Below, one piece after another: positions 47,464 through 55,968 of a stretch of DNA of 64,000 nt. The translations under genes were made by a program, and so were the position numbers. The notes under the pieces are model-generated. The model saw nothing but the letters and a program-made list of their open reading frames with translations. It was not told where the DNA came from and ran no database searches. How positions within the stretch are numbered: the first letter of the stretch is position 1; the number at the start of each line of letters is the position of its first letter. Source of the stretch: Rhizobium sp. SL42 (GTDB lineage Bacteria; Pseudomonadota; Alphaproteobacteria; Rhizobiales; Rhizobiaceae); assembly GCF_021729845.1 (NCBI RefSeq), contig NZ_CP063397.1, positions 2,308,001-2,372,000 on the forward strand, in the 5' to 3' direction.

Positions 47464-48501
47464 TCAGGCAGTTTCGAACGGCAGGTCATAGTCGGTGCGC
47501 TTTTCCATCCACCCCGGTACCGGCAGTTCCTTGGAGCGTAGGAATTCCGGATTGAACAGCTTCGACTGGTAACGGTTGCCGTAGTCGCACAGGATCGTCA
47601 CGATCGTATGGCCGGGGCCGAGATCTTTCGCAAGCCGGATCGCGCCGGCAATGTTGATGCCTGACGAGCCGCCCAGGCACAGGCCTTCGTTTTCGACCAG
47701 GTCGAAGACGATGTCGAGCGCTTCGGAATCCGGGATCTGGTAAGCGTGGTCAGGGGTGAAGCCTTCGAGATTGGCGGTGATCCGACCTTGGCCGATACCC
47801 TCGGTGATCGAAGAGCCGGACGACTTCAGCTCGCCGTTCTTGTAGAATTCGTAGAGTGCTGCGCCAAGCGGATCGGCAAGACCGATCTTGACCTCGGGCT
47901 TAAGGTTGCGAAGGCCGATCCCCGTACCGGCCAGCGTGCCGCCGGAGCCGACGGCGCAGATGAAGCCATCGACTTCCCCACCGGTCTGCTCGAAGATTTC
48001 CCGGGCCGTCGTTGCGATATGGGCATCGCGATTGACCGTGTTGTCGAACTGGTTAGCCCAGATCGCCCCATTCGGCTCGCTCTTGGCAAGTTGGGCGGCC
48101 AGTCGGCCGGAAATCTTCACGTAATTGTTCGGGTTCTTGTAGGGAACCGCCGGGACCTCGACCAATTCGGCGCCGAGCAGCTTCAGCGCGTCCTTCTTTT
48201 CCTGGCTCTGGGTTTCGGGAATGACGATCACCGTGCGGTAGCCAAGCGCCTTGGCAACCAGGGTCAGGCCGATGCCGGTATTGCCGGCCGTGCCCTCGAC
48301 GATCACGCCGCCGGGCCGCAGCAGGCCACGCTTTTCGGCGTCGCGGATGATGAACAGGGCAGCGCGATCCTTGACCGACTGGCCGGGGTTCAGGAACTCG
48401 GCCTTGCCGAGAATGGTGCAGCCGGTCGCCTGCGAGGCGCCCTTCAGCCGGATGAGGGGCGTATTGCCGATCGCTTCGAGCACGGAGGGATGAAATGCCA
48501 T
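47464..48501 (-). CDS. cysK: Cysteine synthase (O-acetylserine sulfhydrylase) family enzyme
   Basis: The 345-residue PLP enzyme has the Schiff-base lysine K44 in NPGQSVKDRAAL, the substrate loop EGTAGNTGIGL, and the phosphate loop AVGSGGTLAGTG. It belongs to the longer form (with C-terminal CDYGNRYQSKLFNPEFL) seen in alphaproteobacteria. It joins sulfide to O-acetylserine to give cysteine. First gene of a likely three-gene operon with alaX and sseA; the 260 bases upstream to yoeB hold its promoter but no box I can name. Confidence 0.92.
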   Translation of the reverse strand: MAFHPSVLEAIGNTPLIRLKGASQATGCTILGKAEFLNPGQSVKDRAALFIIRDAEKRGLLRPGGVIVEGTAGNTGIGLTLVAKALGYRTVIVIPETQSQEKKDALKLLGAELVEVPAVPYKNPNNYVKISGRLAAQLAKSEPNGAIWANQFDNTVNRDAHIATTAREIFEQTGGEVDGFICAVGSGGTLAGTGIGLRNLKPEVKIGLADPLGAALYEFYKNGELKSSGSSITEGIGQGRITANLEGFTPDHAYQIPDSEALDIVFDLVENEGLCLGGSSGINIAGAIRLAKDLGPGHTIVTILCDYGNRYQSKLFNPEFLRSKELPVPGWMEKRTDYDLPFETA

Positions 48502-48762
48502 GAATATCTGCCTTCTCTTTGTCCGGACACTAGAACCAATCGCGGCGAAATGAAAAGCGCGCGCCCATGCGATTTTGTCCTTCTGGATATGATTATGTGG
48601 GCGAAGCGGTCTGCGCGGGATTTAACCGGTGTTTTCCGCTTGGGGGCCGGCAAAGGCAAGGAATGGCATTTCGCGCCGAGGTGGGGGGAGGAAAAATGCG
48701 TTCGGATTGGGCTACATTTGGAAGGCTGTCGAACCGGCTGCTTTCATTCGTCGCAAAATCGA

Positions 48763-49017
48763 TCAGTAGTGATGGCGGCATTGCGCGATCAGTACGCCAT
48801 CTTCCGTCGGGCGATAGACGAGCCGATGCTCCTGGTCGATCCGCCGCGACCACCAGCCACGCAGATCACCCCGCAGCGGCTCCGGTTTGCCGATACCCTG
48901 AAACGGTGACCGGCTGGTTTCCCTGATCAGGTGATTGACGCGCGCCAGCATTTTCTGATCGGTGGACTGCCAATATAGGTAATCCTCCCAGGCACGCGCA
49001 TGAAAGATGATCTTCAC
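48763..49017 (-). CDS. yoeB: YoeB-family mRNA interferase toxin
   Basis: The 84-residue toxin shows the Txe/YoeB pattern: IIFHARAWEDYLYWQSTDQKML, GIGKPEPLRGDLRGWWSRRI, and the catalytic C-terminal EHRLVYR...CRHHY. It cuts mRNA in the ribosome A site when freed from YefM. Its ATG overlaps the antitoxin stop by four bases. All catalytic residues are present, so the toxin appears active. Confidence 0.94.
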   Translation of the reverse strand: MKIIFHARAWEDYLYWQSTDQKMLARVNHLIRETSRSPFQGIGKPEPLRGDLRGWWSRRIDQEHRLVYRPTEDGVLIAQCRHHY

Positions 49018-49268
49018 TCAGAAAGCTCGCGCACGTCGCCCTTACCTTCATCGAGTTCACGCACCGCTTCGAGCAGGCGTTCCGCATTGCGGGGGCTCTT
49101 CAACAGATGCTGCGTCTCCTCATAGGAAGCAAAATCCTCCACCGACATGAGAACGGCGGCAGGCTTGCCGCGATCACGGGTGATCAGGACAGGAGTGCGG
49201 TCCTCCGTCACGCTGTCGAGCAGGGAGGCGAGGTTCTTGCGCAGGTCGCTGTAGGATGTGGTTCTCAT
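49014..49268 (-). CDS. yefM: YefM/Phd-family antitoxin
   Basis: The 84-residue antitoxin begins MRTTSYSDLRKNLASLLDSV, the DNA-binding Phd/YefM fold, followed by PVLITRDRGKPAAVLMSVEDFASYEET and an acidic tail that would cover the toxin. The stop overlaps the yoeB start. A perfect 18-bp palindrome stands 8 bases upstream of ATG 49268, the expected operator for autorepression. Confidence 0.94.
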   Translation of the reverse strand: MRTTSYSDLRKNLASLLDSVTEDRTPVLITRDRGKPAAVLMSVEDFASYEETQHLLKSPRNAERLLEAVRELDEGKGDVRELSE

Positions 49269-49276
49269 GGGTGAAT

Positions 49277-49294
49277 TGTACGCAATTGCGTACA
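49277..49294. promoter_or_regulatory. YefM operator palindrome
   Basis: TGTACGCAATTGCGTACA is a perfect 18-bp palindrome with TGTAC/GTACA ends, matching the TGTACA-centred operators reported for YefM-YoeB systems. It lies between the ribosome site and promoter of yefM. Confidence 0.82.
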
Positions 49295-49446
49295 GGAATC
49301 AAGTGCTATCATGGTCGGCGTGAGCGCACGTCAACGCCGGTTTCCATTGCTGATCGTTAGAAATTGACCGATCGCCTTCACCGGATCTTCATACCTAGCG
49401 GGGAAGTCTGCGGATAATGCGGCTCAAGGTTGTGCGAAGGGTGAAG

Positions 49447-50160
49447 ATGCTGAGGGTTCTTGCGGCTTTGGCCCTGTGTTTGACGCTTGCCGGCTGCGAT
49501 CTGCTCTTCGATTTCCCGGAATGGCGATGGCATCAGAAACTGACGGTGTCCGTCATGACGACGGGGGGGATGAAGTCCGGCAGTTCGGTTACGTCCGCGC
49601 GTATCGAGTTTCCGCCCAAATGGACGGGCGTGGGCGATACGGCCGGCATGCAGCGCGGTGGCGTCTCCGGCGAGGCGGTCGTGGTCGATCTCGGCGAGGG
49701 CCGTTATCTGTTCGCCCTGCTCCAGGGCTACACCGAATGGACAGCCTATACCGCCTTTTTCCCGGAACTGGAAGGAAAGGCACTGCTGAAGGAGGAGATG
49801 TTTCCCTATCTCGACCGACTGGTTGCAAGCACCGGCCAGTCCCGTGACGTGCCGCGCAAGCACTATCCGCTGCTCGTCACCTTTGGCGACATCGGTGACC
49901 CTGCCACCGTTCGCCGGGTCGATCCCGGAAACCTTGCGGCCAGCCTTGGCCCCGGCTATCTGCTCAATGCTATCACGTTGTCGGTTACGGACGAGCCGAT
50001 GACCGAGGGGCGAGTGGAGAAGGTGCTGGGATGGCTCACTGCAATTGGACGCGAGCGTCCAACTTTAATTCCAAATCCTCCCAGACTTCGCGAGAATGCG
50101 ACTGATCCTGACATTCAATATTTGACTCCCCGTCCTTTTTCGACGGAGCTTTACAAATGA
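49447..50160 (+). CDS. Unknown lipoprotein
   Basis: The 237-residue protein begins MLRVLAALALCLTLAGCDLL, a lipoprotein signal with lipobox LAGC (Cys17). The rest is beta-rich with no recognised domain (LTVSVMTTGG, VTSARIEFPPKW, YPLLVTFGDIGDPATVRRVDP). It would be anchored to the outer or inner membrane facing the periplasm. ATG 49447 is preferred because GAAGGG precedes it and the lipobox is at the right distance; ATG 49417 is ten codons longer. Confidence 0.8.
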   Translation: MLRVLAALALCLTLAGCDLLFDFPEWRWHQKLTVSVMTTGGMKSGSSVTSARIEFPPKWTGVGDTAGMQRGGVSGEAVVVDLGEGRYLFALLQGYTEWTAYTAFFPELEGKALLKEEMFPYLDRLVASTGQSRDVPRKHYPLLVTFGDIGDPATVRRVDPGNLAASLGPGYLLNAITLSVTDEPMTEGRVEKVLGWLTAIGRERPTLIPNPPRLRENATDPDIQYLTPRPFSTELYK

Positions 50161-50175
50161 CTATGTCTTTGAAAC

Positions 50176-51618
50176 TCACTCCCCCTTCAACCCCTGCAGA
50201 GCCGCAAGCGCCTCGTCGCGCGCCTGTTTGTGATCGACGATCGGTTTTGCGTAGGTTTCGCCCAGGATTACGCCGGCTTCCTTCAGCACCGTAAGCGGCG
50301 CCTCGAACGGCCGGTGGATATAGGCGTCCGGCATAGCCTTCAGCTCCGGCACGAAGGTGCGGATATAGTGGCCTTCGACGTCGAATTTTTCGCCCTGGGT
50401 GATCGGGTTGAAGATGCGGAAGAACGGCGACGCGTCGGCGCCGGAGCCGGCGACCCATTGCCAGCTGGCGGCGTTAGACGCCGGATCGGCATCGACCAGC
50501 GTGTCGCGGAACCAGCGCTCGCCCTCGCGCCAGTCGATCATCAGGTCCTTGATCAGGAACGAGGCGGCGATCATCCGCACCCGGTTGTGCATGTAACCGT
50601 GGCGCCAGAGCTGGCGCATGCCGGCATCGACGATCGGGTAACCGGTCTGGCCGCGCTGCCACTTTTCCAGGAGATCCGGCGCCGACCGCCACGGAAAGGC
50701 GTCGAATTTGGCATTCCAGTTCTTCGACTTGAGGTCGGGAAAATGAAACAGAAGATGGTAAGAGAAGTCACGCCAGACCACTTCCTTGCGGAAATGGATG
50801 ATGTCTTCGGAGGCGAAGCGCCCGGCAAGGCCGCGCGTCGCATGCCAGATCCGGGCCGGGGAAATCTCGCCCATCGCCAGATGTGGCGACAGCATCGACG
50901 TATTTGGCCGGGCAGGGAAATCGCGCAAGGTTCGATAGCCGGCAAGGCCGTTTTCGATAAAGGCATCGAGCCGCGCCAGGGCGCCGGCTTCGCCGGGCTG
51001 CCATATCTCGGAAAATCCGCTCGCCCAGTTCGGCTTTGTCGGAAGCAGGGCCCAACTGTCGAGCGGTTCACTGTTTGGCCAGAACGGCGGCTTGTTGAGG
51101 GAGGTCGGTGCAGGCGCCGGTTCGCGCGGTTCGCCGGAGCTTTCAAGCGCCTTCCAGAAAGGCGTGTAGACCCTGAAATTGCCGCCGGCGCCGGTGGTCA
51201 ACCGCGTCGGCTCATGCAGGATCTGACCGGCAAAGGTGCGCACGATCAGGCCGTCTTCGGTCAATCGCGCCTTGATCGCCCTGTCGATGGCAATGCCCGG
51301 TGGATCGTAGCGGCGATTCCAGTAGACGCTGGCGGCCCCCGTCTCGTCGATCAACTGGTCCAGCACCTGTCCGGCCGGACCGCTGCGCAAGGTCAGTCGG
51401 CTGCCGATCGCCTCAAGCGAGCGGGCAAGGGCTGCGAGGGAGTGATGCAGCCACCAGGCCTGCGCCGCTCCGAGCGGTCCGGTGCCGGCCTCGGCCGGCT
51501 CGCGGATATAAACCGGAATAACAAGCCGCCCCTCGTCGGCCGCCGTTGCCAGTGCCGCATTGTCATCGAGACGCAGGTCCTTGCGGAACCACAAAATCAG
51601 GGGTTTGGTCGAGGGCAT
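50176..51618 (-). CDS. phrB: Deoxyribodipyrimidine photolyase
   Basis: The 480-residue class I photolyase has the N-terminal antenna domain (LILWFRKDLRLDDNAALA) and the FAD-binding domain with TSMLSPHLAMGEISPARIW, FPWRS, PIVDAGMRQLW, GYMHNRVRMIAASFL and the terminal SNAASWQWVAGSGADASPF. It repairs cyclobutane pyrimidine dimers with light. Convergent with the lipoprotein gene, separated by 15 bases. Confidence 0.95.
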   Translation of the reverse strand: MPSTKPLILWFRKDLRLDDNAALATAADEGRLVIPVYIREPAEAGTGPLGAAQAWWLHHSLAALARSLEAIGSRLTLRSGPAGQVLDQLIDETGAASVYWNRRYDPPGIAIDRAIKARLTEDGLIVRTFAGQILHEPTRLTTGAGGNFRVYTPFWKALESSGEPREPAPAPTSLNKPPFWPNSEPLDSWALLPTKPNWASGFSEIWQPGEAGALARLDAFIENGLAGYRTLRDFPARPNTSMLSPHLAMGEISPARIWHATRGLAGRFASEDIIHFRKEVVWRDFSYHLLFHFPDLKSKNWNAKFDAFPWRSAPDLLEKWQRGQTGYPIVDAGMRQLWRHGYMHNRVRMIAASFLIKDLMIDWREGERWFRDTLVDADPASNAASWQWVAGSGADASPFFRIFNPITQGEKFDVEGHYIRTFVPELKAMPDAYIHRPFEAPLTVLKEAGVILGETYAKPIVDHKQARDEALAALQGLKGE

Positions 51619-51717
51619 TCCGGATACTCATCTGCTGTTTAACCTCCTGATACGAAGGATCAGCGCGGAAGGATCATGCCGGAGTGGGAATTAGCCGGGA
51701 AAGGAGCAAAAGCGCCT

Positions 51718-51945
51718 TCAGGCAGCCGTCAGCACGGCGGGGGAACGGTGACGTTGCTCGGCATGAATCAATGCCATGATTTCCGTCGCATTTTCGCGAA
51801 CATAGAGGCGATGGAGCTTTTCCGCGACCGGTGCGTTTGTCAGCAGGCAGGTGTATTTCTCCCGATCGAACCAGCGGAAGTCCACCACATTGTCCATGTT
51901 CACGAAGAGGGGGAAGCCGTCCCCGTCATGAAGCTGGATCCACAT
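51718..51945 (-). CDS. Small unknown protein
   Basis: The 75-residue product (start MWIQLHDGDGFPLFVNMDNVV) has no recognised domain. A good GGAGAG site precedes ATG 51945, and the protein is rich in aromatic and acidic residues with no signal peptide. The strand pattern at the start (FVNMDNVVDFRWFDREKYTCLL) recalls small flagellar FlbD-like folds, but I do not assign it. Confidence 0.55.
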   Translation of the reverse strand: MWIQLHDGDGFPLFVNMDNVVDFRWFDREKYTCLLTNAPVAEKLHRLYVRENATEIMALIHAEQRHRSPAVLTAA

Positions 51946-52090
51946 CTGCGACTCTCCTAAATGCCATTTGTCAATGTTCGACGGATAGCAAGCAAAGATG
52001 AAGACGGAGTTGCCGCACTGACAAAAGACGAGTGATGAAGGTTGAAAGAGAGTTGATGCGGAAGCCCGCGAACGCAGGATCCTGAAAGAG

Positions 52091-52123
52091 AAAAGGCCCG
52101 CGCTTGTACAGCGCAGGCCTTTT
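52091..52123 (-). terminator. Terminator after tRNA-Asn
   Basis: AAAAGGCC-C-GCGC (from 52091) pairs with GCGC-A-GGCCTTTT (to 52123); read on the minus strand it ends in a T run and lies ten bases beyond the tRNA 3' end. Confidence 0.75.
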
Positions 52124-52131
52124 GAATGAGA

Positions 52132-52206
52132 TGGCTCCCCGGGCCGGATTCGAACCGGCGACCTGTCGATTAACAGTCGAATGCTCTACCGCTGAGCTAC
52201 CAGGGA
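52132..52206 (-). tRNA. tRNA-Asn (anticodon GTT)
   Basis: Read on the minus strand: acceptor TCCCTGG pairs with CCGGGGA, discriminator G and encoded CCA at 52132-52134. D arm TAGCTCAGCGGTAGAGC, anticodon loop CTGTTAA (GTT, asparagine), T arm GCCGGTTCGAATCCGGC. Confidence 0.97.
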
Positions 52207-52370
52207 ACAGCCGCTTGCCGCGGTGTGAGTGGGCTAATACAAATGCTGGTTCGATTTGCCAAGCGGTTTTTCAAAAAAAATGCATTCGGCTTGTTTTATT
52301 CTGTGGGCTACCCATCTGTTGAGGGCAGAAAAAGCAGCAGAAAATGCCGGAAATGCAGGGAGTTTGACGA

Positions 52371-52652
52371 TTGGCAGAGCGTAGATACCGGATAGATGCC
52401 GCGCGCGGGCGACTTGTTCTTCCAGGCTTCGAAATCCCCTTTCCACGGTCTCGCGTTGGTCGGATCGCGACAGGATCGGCTCTGATCGGCGGCGGCTTTC
52501 TCGGATTTCTGCCGATCCTCGGCTTCTGGATGGTGCCGCTTGGCGTCCTCGTGCTCTCGCATGACCTGTCCTTCGTCCGCCGTCGGCGTCGCCGCATCGC
52601 CATCTGGTGGCGCAAGCGACATCCGGAGGTCAAGCGCGCCGGGACCAAGTGA
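52371..52652 (+). CDS. Small membrane protein of unknown function
   Basis: The 93-residue product has one or two membrane segments (ATGSALIGGGFLGFLPILGFWMVPLGVLVL split across a Gly-Pro turn) between basic ends (RSRVGR and a run of arginines RRRRRR). The arrangement is found in several Rhizobiales proteins. TTG 52371 is preceded by AGGGAG at good spacing; there is no in-frame ATG. Function unknown. Confidence 0.65.
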   Translation: MAERRYRIDAARGRLVLPGFEIPFPRSRVGRIATGSALIGGGFLGFLPILGFWMVPLGVLVLSHDLSFVRRRRRRIAIWWRKRHPEVKRAGTK

Positions 52653-52911
52653 GCCCTCGCGTGCGGGAGCTCGACCGCTCCGAGGTGTAAACTCTGATGC
52701 CGTGACGCAGGACCGGATGATGGTCCGTCTGGTTTCGGTTCGCGTGGTTGCGCATTGTCGAGGCCCGTCCGTGTTGAGGCGGGGCTTTGTCCGGCGACTA
52801 TGTCAAATGCAAATGCGCGTCCGCCGCCGTGCTGCTAGAATCAACGACGTCATCACGACGCAAGCCTGGCGATAAACGGACGACCAGTCCGATGGCAGGG
52901 CAGGAGGGGCG

Positions 52912-53175
52912 ATGAACGATTCAGCTCAACAGTTTCTGCCGGAGATGGTGTCTGGGATCATGTCGCCGGTCGATCTTCGTGTGATGCGGGATGCCGTGCA
53001 TGATGCACTGCTTATGGCGCACGATGCCGGTGATCCTCTTCGTACTGTCGGCGATATCGAGACCCTGGGCAGGGTCGTCCTGAAGCTCTACGCAGCCGGT
53101 CTCGTCGATCCGGCAAAGCTCGCCGACGCCGCTGGCACGATGACCGGGGTCGGGCTGATCCACAGTTTGCGCTGA
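52912..53175 (+). CDS. Small unknown protein
   Basis: The 87-residue helical protein (MNDSAQQFLPEMVSGIMSPVDLRVM at the start, splitting into helices; GRVVLKLYAAGLVDPAKLADAAG near the end) has no family I recognise. AGGAGG precedes ATG at ideal distance, supporting that it is real. It lies before tRNA-Cys. Confidence 0.65.
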   Translation: MNDSAQQFLPEMVSGIMSPVDLRVMRDAVHDALLMAHDAGDPLRTVGDIETLGRVVLKLYAAGLVDPAKLADAAGTMTGVGLIHSLR

Positions 53176-53283
53176 GCAATCTGAGATTTGCGATGCCGCG
53201 CCGGGGTTTTCAAAAATTCCCCTTGCGCTCACTCTCGATCCGTTCTAAACGCCGCCCACCACTCGCTTTTAAGCAAAACGGAC

Positions 53284-53357
53284 GGCCTCGTGGCGGAGTG
53301 GTTACGCAGAGGACTGCAAATCCTTGCACCCCGGTTCGATTCCGGGCGAGGCCTCCA
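53284..53357 (+). tRNA. tRNA-Cys (anticodon GCA)
   Basis: Acceptor GGCCTCG (53284-53290) pairs with CGAGGCC (53347-53353), discriminator T, CCA encoded. The anticodon loop CTGCAAA gives GCA. D arm GGCGGAGTGGTTACGC and T arm CCCGGTTCGATTCCGGG are normal. Confidence 0.96.
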
Positions 53358-53561
53358 ACTCTTCTTTCTTTTTCATCTTTGGGCTCTGGCATTTATGCCT
53401 TGAGAGCTGCCGACTGTCCGCGGCTTGCGGCCAAGTTTGTGCCAATCGCCGGGTCTGGCGGGATGCGCCCGATTTTGGCCGGGCGTGGCCATTGCCGGAC
53501 GTCAGTGCGTGGCGCAATCCACAGCGATCGATCTCAATCCGATAGTGCTGAGGAGCCAGCC

Positions 53562-53891
53562 ATGCGTCAGGTCACCGCTTTCGTTCTTGCGTCCGTGTTC
53601 GTTTTTGCACCCGTTGCGGCATCAGCCGAAGACCTTACCTTCACGCTCGACAACAGATCGGGCGCCATGATCGTAAAGTTCTTCGCAACGCCCGCTGACG
53701 GCTCGGGCAAACGCATCGAACTGCTCAACAAGCACGGTCTCTGGGCGGGTAAGTCGCGCATGTTGACCATTGCCGACGATTCCGATGCCTGTGTCTACTC
53801 CACACGCGCAGTGTTCGAAGACAACTCTTATGAGGACATCAGCGACAAGACCGATTTCTGCGAGGTTGGCAACTATACGATCGGCGAGTGA
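53562..53891 (+). CDS. Unknown periplasmic protein
   Basis: The 109-residue protein has a clear signal peptide (TAFVLASVFVFAPVAASA, cleaved before ED) and a short beta domain with two cysteines (DSDACVYST and KTDFCEVG) that could form a disulfide. I do not recognise the family. GAGGAG stands before ATG 53562; the frame is open upstream through tRNA-Cys but only by chance. Confidence 0.75.
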   Translation: MRQVTAFVLASVFVFAPVAASAEDLTFTLDNRSGAMIVKFFATPADGSGKRIELLNKHGLWAGKSRMLTIADDSDACVYSTRAVFEDNSYEDISDKTDFCEVGNYTIGE

Positions 53892-54049
53892 CGATCGGGC
53901 TGCCAGCTGCCAGTCTGTCGATGCCATATGCAGCCTTTGCCGCAGCTGCGATATTCTGCAGCTATCCGCCCTGTGTGTCTTGAAAGCCGGACGGCCTGCA
54001 ATTAAGACACTGGGTCATGACACCGGCCGATATGGGGCGACAGGAAATG

Positions 54050-54718
54050 ATGGACTACACAGCAGCACGCACCAAGATGGTGGACAATCAGATTCGCACG
54101 ACCGACGTCACGTCGCATTCCGTGCTGGCCGCATGTCTGACCGTGCCACGCGAAGCGTTCGTGCCGCAGCATCTGAAGGCGCTTGCCTATATCGACCAGG
54201 ACATGCAGGTGGCTCCGGCCGTCGCCGGCAGTACCGGCCGCTATATCATGGAGGCGTCGCCGCTGGCCAAGCTGCTGCAGCTTGCCGCCATCACCCGCGA
54301 CGATCTCGTTCTCGAGATTGGCTGTGCAACGGGTTACGTATCGGCGCTCCTGTCGTCTCTGGCCGGCTCGGTCGTTGCGGTCGAACAGGACGAGGCGCTG
54401 GCCAATACGGCAACTCAGACCCTTTCCAGCCTTGGCTATGACAATGTGGCCGTCGTCACCGGTCCGCTGGAGCAGGGCTATCCCGCTGAGGCGCCCTATG
54501 ACGTGATCTTCGTCAATGGTGCGATCGAGGTTCTGCCCGAGGCGCTGCTTTCGCAGTTGCGCGAAGGTGGCCGTCTGGTGGCGGTCGTCGGTTACGGCAA
54601 TGCCGCGCGCGCCCGTCTTTATGTCAAGGCCGACGGCATCACCTCTTACACCGAATATTTCAATGCGTCGGTCAAGCCGCTGCCGGGTTTCCGCAAGGTT
54701 GCCGAATTCGTTTTCTGA
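54050..54718 (+). CDS. pcm: Protein-L-isoaspartate O-methyltransferase family protein
   Basis: The 222-residue protein has the PCMT fold: VDNQIRTTDVTSHSVLAACL, PREAFVPQHLKALAY, then the S-adenosylmethionine motif VLEIGCATGYVSALLSSLA and VAVEQDE, ending in LREGGRLVAVVG. The family repairs isoaspartyl residues with SAM; the rhizobial form near popZ is divergent and its activity is not proven. ATG 54050 follows AGGA; ATG 54047 and 54017 are possible. Confidence 0.87.
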   Translation: MDYTAARTKMVDNQIRTTDVTSHSVLAACLTVPREAFVPQHLKALAYIDQDMQVAPAVAGSTGRYIMEASPLAKLLQLAAITRDDLVLEIGCATGYVSALLSSLAGSVVAVEQDEALANTATQTLSSLGYDNVAVVTGPLEQGYPAEAPYDVIFVNGAIEVLPEALLSQLREGGRLVAVVGYGNAARARLYVKADGITSYTEYFNASVKPLPGFRKVAEFVF

Positions 54719-54742
54719 TCCCGGCAAACGGCGATCATGGAC

Positions 54743-54769
54743 AGGGCCTGCCTCGTGCGGGCCCTTTTT
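54743..54769 (+). terminator. Rho-independent terminator after pcm
   Basis: AGGGCC and GC pair with GC and GGGCCCT around CTCGT, followed by TTTTT. Confidence 0.75.
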
Positions 54770-54914
54770 GTTTTCAGCAGGGCAACAAAGCTGTGCATCA
54801 AGCCAGTTCGTTGCACCGCCGTGATTTTTTTCTGCGAAAGCGTATCCTAGGGTGAACCGAATCGGCCGAGATGCGACTTGATGGCCGAACATTCTAGGGA
54901 CAACGGGGATTAGT

Positions 54915-55850
54915 ATGGCTCAGCCAAGCGTGGCACGTGAACCGTCCATGGAAGAGATCCTGGCATCGATCCGCCGGATCATTGAAAGCAATGATCCCGG
55001 CAGCGCCAAGGATGTGTCCGACGACATGCCGTCCATGTATGACGAGGAACATGGCGATATCGAAGCCGGCATGCACGGGGCTAACGACGGTCGTGGTTAT
55101 GAGGCCGTCGAATTCACGCCTGCCAACGATCCGGGCCCGGCACTTGCAGGCCCAACCCTTGCCGATCTCAACCGGGTCGAGCAGGGCGTGAGCGGCAGCC
55201 TCCGCGGCACCGTGCAGCCCGAGCCCCGCCACGAACAGCCGGAAGCGCCGAAGAGCATGTCGCTGGCCGATCTGGCCGCGCGCGTGCGCTCGGCCTCGGA
55301 ACGTGCCGATCGCTACATGGTGCAGCCCGCCCCCGCCGAGCCGGCACCGCGCGGAGAAAGCCCGCTGATGACCAGCCGTCTTGCAGAATTGCGCGCGCCG
55401 CAGGTCCGGCAGCCGGAACCGGTCGTTCACGCTGTCGAAGAGCGCGGCCATCAGACCATCGATTCAGTCGAAGTCCAGATGCGCCGGGAGCCGCACCTGT
55501 CCTTCGATCAGCCGGCCGAATTGCCGATGCAGGAGGTCGAGATGATCGAAGAGGACGTTTCGGTCGTCGAACTGGAGATCCCGGTGGATCAGGGCGTTCA
55601 GAACACCGCTCAAACTGCCGGCCAGAGCCTCAATGCACTGGTCTCGGCCGCGACCGTCGAACACGTTTCCCGCTCGTTTGATGAACTGGCCGCCGCCATC
55701 GATGGCCAGCAGCGCCGCTCGCTCGACGAAATGGCCGAGGACATGCTGCGTCCGATGCTGCGCGACTGGCTCGACGACAACCTGCCGACGCTGGTTGAAC
55801 GCCTTGTGCGCGAAGAGATCGAACGCGTCGCACGCGGTCCGCGCCGCTAA
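54915..55850 (+). CDS. popZ: Polar organizing protein PopZ (DUF2497)
   Basis: The 311-residue protein has the conserved N-terminal helix EPSMEEILASIRRIIE, a long acidic and proline-rich disordered middle (residues ~25-225), and the conserved C-terminal oligomerisation part RRSLDEMAEDMLRPMLRDWL, DDNLPTLVERLVREEIER. PopZ forms a polar scaffold that in Caulobacter anchors chromosome origins and in Agrobacterium marks the growth pole. It lies before valS, with a terminator between them. Confidence 0.93.
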   Translation: MAQPSVAREPSMEEILASIRRIIESNDPGSAKDVSDDMPSMYDEEHGDIEAGMHGANDGRGYEAVEFTPANDPGPALAGPTLADLNRVEQGVSGSLRGTVQPEPRHEQPEAPKSMSLADLAARVRSASERADRYMVQPAPAEPAPRGESPLMTSRLAELRAPQVRQPEPVVHAVEERGHQTIDSVEVQMRREPHLSFDQPAELPMQEVEMIEEDVSVVELEIPVDQGVQNTAQTAGQSLNALVSAATVEHVSRSFDELAAAIDGQQRRSLDEMAEDMLRPMLRDWLDDNLPTLVERLVREEIERVARGPRR

Positions 55851-55872
55851 ACACGACAGGATCCGGGTTGAG

Positions 55873-55903
55873 AGCCGCTCCGGTGTCCGGAGCGGCTTTT
55901 TTA
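55873..55903 (+). terminator. Rho-independent terminator after popZ
   Basis: AGCCGCTCCGG (55873-55883) pairs with CCGGAGCGGCT (55887-55897) around TGT, then a run of six T. Confidence 0.92.
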
Positions 55904-55968
55904 TTGACTTGGATTTGCCAGTCCTGTTTACCAATCCCACAACAAGAACTCCAAAATCTGGTCGGAAA

